64,000 nucleotides of DNA from Callorhinus ursinus. Taxonomy: Eukaryota > Chordata > Mammalia > Carnivora > Otariidae. A program made the translations under genes and the position numbers. Of this stretch, positions 24,501 to 36,300 are shown in pieces; within the stretch, counting starts at the first letter, position 1, and each line of letters opens with the position of its first letter. The notes under the pieces are model-generated. The model worked only from the letters and a program-made list of their open reading frames with translations, was not told where the DNA came from and did no database searches. The DNA is taken from the NCBI RefSeq assembly GCF_003265705.1, contig NW_020313285.1, positions 15,898,302-15,962,301 of the forward strand, given 5' to 3'.

Positions 24501-27500
24501 CTCTCTGTGTTCCTCAATAATTTCTAAGTGCGTAAAAGGGTCCTGAGACCAAAAAGAACCACTGCTTAAATCTTGGAAGAAAGAATGACCTCTGAGTCCC
24601 TCCTCAACTCTGGCTTCTATTCTCTCCACTGAAACTGTGCACATAGGCCACCAAAAGCCTTCCTACTGATTAATGCAGTCCATACTCTTATATTACCTTA
24701 TTATATATTTGATGCTGACTAAATTACACTTTGAACTTTTCCCCACAGTTCCCAATGATTACACCCTAGGTTTTTTTCTTAATCCTCTTATGTGCTTCTC
24801 TTCACCTACTCCTTCCTTCTTTAAGCCAGCATTCCCCAGGATTTTATCCTCAACAACCTTTCCCTCTCATTATTTAACATTTCCTAGGTCACCTCAGTCA
24901 TTCTTACATTTTCATTTATCATTTATAAGCTAATGCTTCACAAATCCATGGTAGATACAGCTAACTGTCTAAAAAAGAACTGTGTTCTCCCTTCTATTTT
25001 ATCAAGTAGTTTCTGAGAAGTTACCCAGCTAGGGATCTTATTTCTCAAATCTCCTTATATTATAGGTGAAGCCATGTGATTAGCTGCCACTAACAGAATG
25101 TGAACAAAACCGATATATGTCATGTTCAGACTGAGGTTGGTTATGAAATGGATGTGCCTTTTCAATACTCAATTCCTTTCCACTGGCTTCGTGCAGCTGA
25201 GCACAACCTTGGAAACCACATGTTGAAGAAGGCAGAACTCCAAGAAGGAAGGAGACTGGACCTCTGAAACACTGCTTGGAGGAAAACTGTTTATCAATGA
25301 GCAACACCCTTTTGAACTTCACATGGCTGGAAAAAAAAAAAAAACTCTACTTTAAAATTATTACATGCTCACTAATTTTTATGTTACAGCACCTACCACT
25401 ACATGTACTAATGAACTATAATGGATCTCTTTACTTGGATAACCAACCAATACTTCCATTCCAACATACATAAACCTAAAGTCACCAATTCCTAATTTGT
25501 TCTGTTCCTTCTAATGAATGGCACCAACATCCAAGCAATTACACAAGCAGACGGCAAAGTGCCACACGATTCCTCCCTTCTCCTCCCTTCGTCCGTCTAA
25601 TCTCCACGTCCTGTCCATTCTATTTCCCATAATGAGCCTCTCAACAGCTCTCTGTCCTCACGGACAGTCTTATTCTAGGTCTCCAGTGCCTGTCACTTGG
25701 ATTATCAGAAGGACTCTTCTAATACAGATGTTTTCCTCAATCCCATTGGTTCACCTGAATCCTTTTCCACTGTAATCAGAATACTCTTTCGTAGAGATAA
25801 AGCTAATCTGATCATATTTCTCTCTTCTGACTCCTTTGTGGTCACCTTCAGAATGCACCACAAAGATCTCTAGCTAGAAGGAGTATAAGTGACTAAGTAC
25901 CCCAAGCTGATGTGTTCTGACATCTGTTGTCATGTTTGTGCAAGGCCACATATCCCATAGGCTGCTCCTAGCCAGGGACTGATCACAGCAGAAATAGTAA
26001 GGCAGACACATTTTGGCAACACATGTAACAACGAACTTTGATTTAAATACTTGTCAATGACCTTACCAAACCTTCCATGGGTTGCATGGTAGGATAGGAC
26101 ACTTCCATTCAATCTTCTCTCTTTCATTTGGGGTCAGACTTGCATCACAATCTGAGGGCTCTCTTGACCTTTCCCAGCTCCCTCCTCATTTTCTCTTACA
26201 TTGTCATTTCTCCTAATATTATCCTTGCATGTTTAATCGTGTCTTGCACCTGTTAAAAGGACCCAAACTAACACACCCTCACTACTACCCAACTGCTTAA
26301 AGCCTAAAGCACCCTTTGTCATCAACTTCTTACTCACTTTTTTATTTCTTTTAACTCTTTTTACTCCTATTCTTTGCTCCATCAACACTGATTTATTCGC
26401 CTTCTTTCCTCGTGCTATCATCTCTTGCTCCTAGGTCTGTGCACACACTACTGCTTTTTCCTAGAATGTTTCTGTCCCCAAACACAGGGCTAATCCTTCA
26501 AGGTTAGGCCTCACTTCTTCAAGAAAGTCTGAGACTCTCCAGGACTGGATTAGGGACTCTTCCTCATTTCTATCACACCACGCTCTTTAGCATGTCCAAG
26601 AAATAACTGCACTCTACTATAACTGTTGTATTACTTGTGTGATTCCCACTAACTATTGTATTACTTGTGTGATTCCCACTGTTGAGGCAGGAAGTTGTCT
26701 GCTTCACCACTGCACCCTCAGGGCCTAGCAGAGTGCTTAGCATAGAAGAGATGCTTGAGAAATATTTGCTGATTAACTGGAAATGTAAAGAAAATAAGAA
26801 ATGGTACTCAAATATCCTTGATTCACAATTACAAACGTGCAAGTAAAAGCCACTCATTATTTAAAGTCTACGCTTTTTTTTTAAAGTCTACACTTTTTTA
26901 ATGGATTAATTTCCTATCCTGTATTAAAACAGAGATGAGTGTATCTAGTATCCATAAGGTAATTTACTATTTAAATTACTATTAATTTACTATTTTAAGT
27001 GATAACGGATTTGTATTATTAAAATAAATAGCTTTTAATGTGACTGCTGGCGCCCACTGAGTGTCGGCATGAGGGGGGCCAGTGTGCTTGGGATCCCCTG
27101 ATTGAGCCCCTGGTGGCTCTGCCCCTTCCCCCAGGGCCTCGGCATCAACCTCAAGGAACACACCTGCGTCCAGCCCTGGGCTTTGTCATGAGCTTCCCGG
27201 ACAAGCAGAGACTGGAGCCACCCACCTGCAGTCATCCTGCAGACTTGTGGGCAGGAGAATAGAATAAGTGCTTCTTATAAAAAGATCTCTGGGTTTGGGG
27301 GTGATTTGTTACCCACTGTTATCCTGGCAACACCTGACAGATGCATTTACACTGGCCTCTTGAGCTTTGAAAAGTATCAAATTACAAAGAAAAAAGATTC
27401 AGTTATCTCCTTGTCACAGTTTTACTTTATTAAAACCAATGAAATAACTAATCATTTGAGTTATGAAAAAGCAGTACTATTTTTCTTAAAAATGTACAAA

Positions 27501-30500
27501 CTTTCTTTTTTAAAAAGACTTACTTATTTTGAGAGAGAGAGGAAGAGCATGCAAGCAGGGAGAGGGGCAGAGAGAATCTCAAGCAGACTCACCAATGAGC
27601 ACAGAGCCCGACGTGGGGCTTGATCTCACAATCGTGAGATCCTGACCTGAGCCGAAATCAAGAGTTGGACGCTTAACCAACTGAGCCACCCAGGCTCCCC
27701 AAAATATGCAAACTTTCTAAAGTACATGCCTGACACTGTAACTAGCCCATACCACTTGCTGAATAAATGGTTGTTCGTTTGAATGAACATAAATTATAAA
27801 AAATAATAGAATGCAGTATGGTTCAAGTTGGAAGAAAAATGGTTTCCTGCTTGTATATATAACTAATATTTATTAAAATCAGTTTGAAATAAAATTCTCA
27901 CTAAATAAAGAAAAAGAGAAGTATTTATCCTAGTCTAGTTGCTGTCACGTTCTGGCATGTTACAGTTATTTGCATACCAGGAATATGACCAGCATCAATT
28001 TAGTTTAGCTTTGTAGGGTAAAACAAATGACTAGAAATTTTAGGAACAGTTTGTCACTTCAAAATGTTGAACTTAAATAATAACAACAATTAACTAAGCT
28101 GTTATTTTAATAAATCTTTAAAGGAATATCAAATTTGGACATCTGCTTATCTATCTGAATTCGGGTCACAAAAATGAGCACCATTTTAAAATTACTTTTA
28201 TGGTTAGGGAAGAGAGAAGGGAGAAAGTGTAATACCAGTCTTCTTCAGCTGAAATATTAAAAAAGGCTGGTAAGGACTTTTTATACCAATGACAGTGCCT
28301 TTCAAAGATGCATCAAAGTTAAAAACAAGAAACAAACCAGATATATCTTCAGCAGTTCTTTTTCAGATATAAAATAAATATTATGTTCAAATATACAAAA
28401 AGTATGTTTTTCAAATAATACAAATGTTTTACATATTTCCAATTTAAATTCCTTTTCCACTTTTAGATGTCAAACTCTGTGGTCTTATTAAAAGGTCTAC
28501 ATTATTAAGAAAGAACTGCAAATTCTTGTTATACTGTTAACCTACATAAAACTTGTAAAACCAAAGGAACCATTTACCTATATTTCCAAGTAGTCCATTC
28601 ATAACTGTGTTATTACAATCAGCCTTTAACGTACTGTTGTCCTGATTGATGAATTCAAGACTGTCTTGCAGCCTAAAGTGGGAAAAGAAACAATAAATTG
28701 CAAATTCATTTTATGCTCTTTATGGCAATTCTTTGCATATCTCAATGAAATTTTAAGTATAAAACTGTTTTTTTTTTTTAAGTTTTAAGTATTCTTCTTA
28801 GTTTATAGCACTGACTCAGGGGTTGGCAACCCCTGAGGCCTAAATCCAGCCTGCTGCCTGTTTTTATAAATAAAGTTTTATTGGAAAACAGCCATGCTAT
28901 GTATACAGCCATGTATATACTGTATATGGCTGCTTTAATGCTACAATGGTAGAGCTGAGAAACCAGACATACTGCCTCGCCCACAAAGCCAAAATTATTT
29001 ACTATTTAGAACTTTACAGAAAAAGGTTACTGACCCTAATTTAAATTGTAAAGGCTTTCCCTCATGTTTTGGACCTGAAATTATTTTCTAAACTACTGGC
29101 AGGAAAAGAAGGAAAAAAAAAAAAAAAGACAAGAACAAAAATCAACGTATCATTAGTTCACACATTTTAAATGAATTATATCACTCCTGTTAGTAAATTA
29201 TTCAAAATAACAAAAATAAAATTACGTTATGCTTTTAGTACAAAGTATCTTCCTAGGGATTCTAAAAACCATCAGTAAAAAATTAGAAAAGATGAAGATA
29301 CTGAGAGGATCAGAGCTAGAATCAGAGATTCCAATGTAGGATCTCTAATTTCTATTTTAGTATTAAACTCTTGAAAATTAGCACTTTTAACATCAGTATT
29401 TTTTAAGCATCCATAATACTATGAAAAAATATCTCTCCCCTTTCCTTCCTTCCTAAAAGAAAAGTTAATAAAGAGCTATAAGTATTAGAACCTTAGCTAA
29501 TAAAACCCCTGATAGGTCTTTCTGGAGCATTTACAATTAATGGAACCCTTGAGAATTTTTCTAGTTTTGAGTAGCCTCCTTGCAACCTCTTCTGCTGCTT
29601 TTGACTTTGGGTAACCCCACAGATTCTGGCTAGCCAGAGTTCTGATCTGGGCCCTGAAGTCTGTCACTGGAATCCACTAACACCTCACCCTAACCCTAGT
29701 CCTTCATTAACTAAGTTCTGGCATGTAGCCCATGATTCTAATATCAGGCCTGGCCTTGTTTCAGCTTCACATTTCTAATCTTGGCATTAACACCTTGTGG
29801 TAGTCTTGTGCCCCACCATGGGTGACCTAGGCCACTCCTGATTGCAGAGTAAATTCTGCAAGGGATCTGAAAACTGAAGAGCACAATATACAGATGCTAA
29901 CTCAGCATGGCATACAAAATGGAAAATCAGTATCTCATCCTAACATGGGAATGTTGTCAACATTTTACTTCCATATATAGCTTCTAGAAGCAAATTAGAG
30001 AAAGAGAAAGCACATTTCCTATTCTTCAACTAAACTCAAATGAGAAGTAATCTGGACTCCATACAGAGAGCAGTTGAATTAAAAAAAAAAAACACCCAAC
30101 AATATGCTGCCTACAAGAGACTCAGTTCAGCTTTAAGGATATGTATAGGCTCAATGTGAAGGAACAGAAAAAGATAATCCATGTAAATGGAAATTAAAGA
30201 AGAGCAGAGAAAGCTATACTTATATCAGAAAAAATAGACTTCAAGCCAAAAACAGTAACAAGAGAGAAAAATGGTCATATAATTCGAGGAGCAATTCGTC
30301 AAGAAGACATAGCATGTAACAATCATAAATACAAATGCACTCAACATCAGAGCACCTAAACATATTAAGCAAACACTGACATATCTAAAGAGACAACAGT
30401 GCAATAATTAGTAAAGGACTTTAACATTCTACTTTCAACAATGAACAGATCATCCAGACAGAAAGTCAACAAAGAAATGTTGGACTTGAACCATACCTTA

Positions 30501-33294
30501 CACCAAATGGAACTAACAGATAAATACATATATAGATATATCCAAGAGTAGCAGAATACCATCCTTCTCAAGTGGACATGGAACATTTTCTAATACATAT
30601 CACATGATAGGTCACAAAACAAGTTTTAGTAAATTTGAGAAGATTGAAATCACACCAAGTATCTTTTCTGACCAGAATGGTATAATACTAAAAATCAGTA
30701 ACAAAAGGAGAGCTGGACAGTTCACAAATATGTGGAGATTAAACAACATGATCCTGAACAACCAATGAGTCAAAGAAGAAATCAAAAGGAAAATCAAGAA
30801 ATACCTTGAAACAAATAAAAATGGAAGCACAGCATATCAAAACCTGTGAGATGTTACAAAAGCAGTTCAAAGAGGGAAGTGATAGCAATAAATGTCTACA
30901 GTAAGAAGCCAAAAAGATCTCAAATGAATGACATTGAATTACACCTCAAAAAACGAGGAAAAAAACAAAGCCCACAGTTAGGAAGGAAGGAAATAAAGAT
31001 CAATGGGAGAATAAATGAAATAGAAAAAAGAAAAATAAAACTGAAGATCGATGAAACTAAGAGCTGGTTTTCTGAAGAGACAAAATCAACAAATCTTTAG
31101 CTAACTCAGAAAAAAAAAGAGAAGACTCGAATAAATGAAATCAAAAACAAAAGAGACATTACATCTGATACCATACAAATAAAAAGGATCATGAGACCAC
31201 TATAAACAGTTACACACCAACAAAACAGATAATCTGTAAAAAATGAATAAATTCCTAGAAACATACAACCTACCAAGAATGAATCATGAAGAAATAAAAA
31301 ATCTGAACAGACCAATAATGAGTAAGGAAAATCAATCATTAATCAAAAACCTCCCAACACAGAAAAGCCAAGAGGACCAGATGGTTTCCTTGGTAAATTC
31401 TACCAAACATGTAAAGAAGAATTAATGCCAATTCTACTCAATTTGTTCCAAAAATCAAAGAAGGAACAAACTCAAACTCATCTTACAAGGCCTGACACCT
31501 GTAATGTCAGCATTACCCTGACACCAAGGCCAGACAAGGACATTATAAGAAAATTACAGATCACTTCTCCTGAATATTATAAATGCAAAAATTCTCCATA
31601 AAATATTAACAAACCAAATTCAACAGAACATTAGAAGATCATTCAATATGATCAAGTGGGATTTATCAGTGGACTGCAAGGATGCTTCAATAGACACAAA
31701 GCAATAAATGAGAATTACCACATTAAAAGAATGAAAGATAAAAATCACATGATTATGTCAACAGATGCAGAAAATGCATATGACCGGGGTGCCTGGGTGG
31801 CTCAGTCGGTTAAGTGTCTGCCTTCAGCTCAGGTCATGACCCTGGGGTCCTGGGAAGGAGCCCTGCATTGGGTTCCCTGCTCTGCGGGGAGCCTGATTCT
31901 CCCTCTCCTCCCCACTCGTGCTCTCTGTCACTATCTCTGTCTCTCTCTCTCAAATAAATAAAAATCTTTAAAAGAAAGAAAGAAAAAGAGAGAAAGAAAG
32001 AGAGAAAAAGCATATGACAAAAGACATCTTTCCATGGAAAAAAACCCTCAAAAAGTAGGTTGGAAGAACAAATACCGTTAAAAATGTCCACATTACCCAA
32101 AGTCATCTTTAGATTCAATGCAAGTCTTATCAAAATTCCAATGGCATTTCTCCAAGAAATAAGAAAACAATCCTAAAATTTGCTGGGAGCTACAAAAGAC
32201 CGTTAATAGCCAAAGCAATCCTAAGAAAAACTATATTACAACGTTAACATAATCAAACAGTATAGTACTGGCATAAAAACAGACACACAAATCAATGGAA
32301 CAGAATTCAAGAGCCTAGAAAAAAACCCTGTATATACAGTCAACTAATATTTGATAAGGGACATTTAACCGGGAAAGGATAGTGCCTTCAATAAATAATG
32401 ATGGGAAAACTGGATAACCACATGCAGATGAATGAAATTAGAACCCTATCTTACACCACTCACAAAAACAAACTCAAAATTGATTAAAGATATAAACAAA
32501 AGATCCCAAAACTGCAAATCTCCTAGAAGAAACCACAGGGTTTAAAAAGCTCCTTGACAATGGTCATAGCAGCAGTTTCCTAGATATGACACAAACAGCA
32601 CAAGCAACAAAAGCGAAAATAAGTAAATGGGAATACATCACACTAAAAAGCCTCTACACAACAAATAAACAACTGACAAAATAAAAAGGCAAACTATGGA
32701 ATGGTAAAAAATATTTGCAAATCCTTTATCTGATAAAGGGTTAATATCTAAAATATATAAATAATTCATACAAATCAGTAGCAAAAAACAAAGAACCTGA
32801 CTAAAAACTTAATACTTCCTCTGAATATTCAGAAGAATTGAATAGACAATTTTCCAAAGAAGACATGCAAATGGCTAAGAGGTACATGAAGAGGTGCTCA
32901 ACATCACTAATCATCAGAGAAATGCAAATCAAACCATAACAAGGTATCACCTCTCACCTTTTATAATAGCTAACATCAAAAAAGACAAGAGATTATCAAG
33001 TGGTGGACAGGGTATTGAGAAAAGGGAATGCTTCTGCACTGCTGGTGGGAATATAAATTGAGGCAGCCACTCTGATCACAAAACAGTATGAAGTTCTTCA
33101 AAAAATTAAAAAGAGAACTACTGTATGATCCAGGAATCCCACTTTTGGATATATATCCGAAGGAACTAAAATGAGGATCTCAGAGATATCTGCACTCAGG
33201 TGTTCACTGTGGCATTAGTGACAATGATCCATAAATGGAGACAGACTGAGTGTCTATAAACAGATGAATGGATAAAATGTCACACACACACAAA

Positions 33295-33331
<37 letters not shown>

Positions 33332-36300
33332 GAATATTTTGACCATGAGAAAAGGGAATCCTGCCATTCACGACAATCTGAATGAACCTTAAGGGTGTTA
33401 TGCTAAGTGAAATAAGTCAGAGAGAGACAAACACTGTATAGTATCACTTACATGTGCAATATAAAAAACTGAACACAGAGAAACAGAAACCAGGGTGGTG
33501 GTTACCAGGAGTTGAGAGTGGGAGAAATGGGGAGATAACAGTCAAAGGGTACAAACATCAGTTATAGGGCTTTTAAGTCCTGAGATCTAACGTATAGCAT
33601 GCTGACTATAGCTAATAATACTGTTATTTTATATACTTGAAAGCTGCTAAGAGAGTAAATCTTAACTGTTCTCACCACAAAAAAGAAATGGTAATTTTGA
33701 CAGGATGGAGGTGTTAGCTAATGCTATGGTGGTAATCATTTTGTAATATATAAATGTACCAAATAAATGTGTTGTACACATTAAATTTACACAATGTTGG
33801 ATGTCAATTATATCTCATTAAAGCTAGAAGAAAAAAGCCTGACCTCCATAAACTTTCAAACTTAAGAGATGGAAGAAAATCTCAATTTAAGCTGCAACCC
33901 TGAGAACAATCTGTTAGTTTTCACACTTAGCACATCCTAAATAATCCATTTCTCCCAGCATTCAAAATCACTTACGTATTGAGACTTCCACAGATACTGC
34001 TGCCGGTCCGTGCAGTAAAAACTTTGCTGAGCATAAGTTGTGGAGGGGAACTATGAAGAAAAAGAAAGGGACAGAGAGAGAGAGATCAAAACTAAAACAT
34101 AAAGAACTTCTCAATTTATTACAAACAAAAATGTATATGGGCGCCTGGGTGTCTTAGTTGGTTAAGTGTTGGACTCTTGATTTTGGCTCAGGTCATGGTC
34201 TCAGGGTTGCGAGATCAAGCCCGGTGTCAGGCTGCATGCTGTGCATGGAGCCTGCTTAAGATTCTCTCTCTCCCAGGGGCGCCTGGGTGGCTCAGTCGTT
34301 AAGCATCTGCCTTCAGCTCAGGTCATGGTCCCAGGGTCCTGGGATCGAGCCCCGCATCGGGCTCCCTGCTCAGCGGGAAGCCTGCTTCTCCCTCCTCCCA
34401 CTCCCCCTGCTTGTGTTCCCTCTCTCGCTGTGTCTGTCTCTGTCAAATAAATAAATAAAATCTTAAAAAAAAAAAAAAAGATTCTCTCTCTCCCTCTCCC
34501 TGTTCCCATCCCCCCCACCAAAATAAGTATAAATCACAAAGATTTCATTGCATAGTTACAACAGTCATGAAGTAGCATGAAACCCATAAAACACCATAAA
34601 TGTGACATGCTCAATCTGTGTGAAAACTACAGGAAATTCTCCCATCTTCAAAAATTACATGTTCTAAAATGGATTATGAAAAATCAGAAAAACCCTCACC
34701 GGATCTGATGAATTTTTAAGGTAGACCCTTTATAGCTCATTGCTACTGAGCCAAACATCATCTCTCCAAGCATATTGGCATCAGAAGAGCACCGAGAACC
34801 CTAAAAAATAACCATAACATTAATAAAACTGCAAAATTTAAAACCTATTTCAAATATTGAATTTTACTGAAAATTCCTTTACTACAGTTATTCTACATAT
34901 ACTTTTTTAAAAAGTGACTCTACATTGTATACACTGTTCTATAGCTTGATTTTCTTCATTTCACAATGTGTTACAGATCTAACCATATTGTTATACAAAG
35001 ACTCCTCTTGAAGAGCTGCATAGTATTCTAAATACCACAGTTCACCTTACTGCTGGACATTAAGTTACTTCCAGGTTTTTATAATACTTAATGCTTAAAT
35101 GAACATTGTTAACCACATCTTTTGCATATGCAATGTTTCTCCAGGGCAGAAAATAAGAAATAGAATTCACTAAACATGCAGAACAGTTTTTACCACTCCT
35201 GTGCAAAAGAGGTATCTATAAACATGGTAATTTATATCTATTTTGTACTTTTTAAAAGGACTTATTTAAAACATTACAGTGTCTTGCTCTCAAAAGAACT
35301 CCAATTAAAAGTTATTCCTTTCCATTATTCTTTAAATGTCTCTGTCATCATAGAAGTCAGAAAAAAAGTAAAATTGAACTCATCCATTTGATTACTAATT
35401 AGATACTGTGGTAAATATCACTAATTACCCACAAAATATCTTATTCTTTACTTTTGAAGTTTAATTTGTTTCAGGGCAGCAATGTTGCCCCCCCACCAAA
35501 TGCATTTCACAGCCTCCCTTGTAGACAAATTGTGAGTTGGTTTCTACATCCAAAAGGTTAAACTAATGGTTGGAGTAGCACTTTCAGAACTTACGCATTT
35601 ATATGCATTCAACAAAGGCCTGGTCAATGAGATATAAATGGAAGTCACTGGAGATGGAGATGCCATATTAGGACCACAAGGCAATAATTACACATTAACT
35701 CTAGCTAAGTAGAAAGATAAAGATGCCTTGGTTTGTAAAGCCATCTTGAAACCCACGTATCATACCTAGACGGCCTTTCAGACTTGTCACGTGAACAAAA
35801 TAATCCCTAGGAATAATGCAATTCCTAACTTACACAGTTATATAATAAAACAAGTGATAAGGAAGAGGACCTAAATAACTATCTAAGATAATAACTGAGT
35901 ATTATTCACAAATTTCACTAAGCCATTCCATCATAAAAAATAAAAAAATTAGGAGTTTTAAAAAATATTTAAAAGACTCTTCTGATGATAACAAAGTGTT
36001 GAAGACCCCCATTTTACATGTGGAGCCCAGGAAATATATCTGTACACTATTTTTATTTTTATGTGATTCTTCTACTCTTCTGCTTATTTAATGCCCATCT
36101 GGGTTTTAAAAAAATCTATATATTTACATTGTTAGCTTTCTTAAAAAGGCATCTTCAAATAGCAATCTCATTATATGCAACTATTTTGTATCAGTTTTTT
36201 TATATATATTCATTTACATATTATTTTTTCTCTCTTAGGTATTATAGTCTTAATCTTGTTTTAATAAAGACACAAAGCCAATGCTTAAGAAAAAAATCAC

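Larger units (their letters stand above)
21955..28577 (-). other. FNIP1: FNIP1 intron 6
   Basis: 6623 bp. It holds five Can-SINEs, an MLT1-like LTR (25000-25440), two L2 pieces (25560-25880, 26440-26770), a 30-bp tandem duplication (26621-26680) and a GC-rich block (27035-27300). 22600-23090 and 27702-28577 show nothing I can name apart from a possible L2/MIR tail near 27725-27790. Confidence 0.8.
30085..33830 (+). mobile_element. L1, 5'-truncated, about 3.7 kb with a nested SINE
   Basis: It runs through the ORF2 endonuclease region (30090-30800), reverse transcriptase (31250-32150) and C-terminal part (32690-33160), then the 3' end near 33830. All frames contain stops and shifts. A CA microsatellite (33270-33328) and a Can-SINE interrupt it. 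It is antisense to FNIP1. Confidence 0.88.
28673..33975 (-). other. FNIP1: FNIP1 intron 5
   Basis: 5303 bp. A hAT-type element lies at 28813-29037. 29040-30080 is unassigned. A 3.7-kb L1 with an internal SINE fills 30085-33830. Confidence 0.85.
34051..34699 (-). other. FNIP1: FNIP1 intron 4 (649 bp)
   Basis: The shortest intron in the window. About 390 of its 649 bp are a Can-SINE split by a second Can-SINE in the same orientation. The remaining bases next to exons 4 and 5 are unique. Confidence 0.9.
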
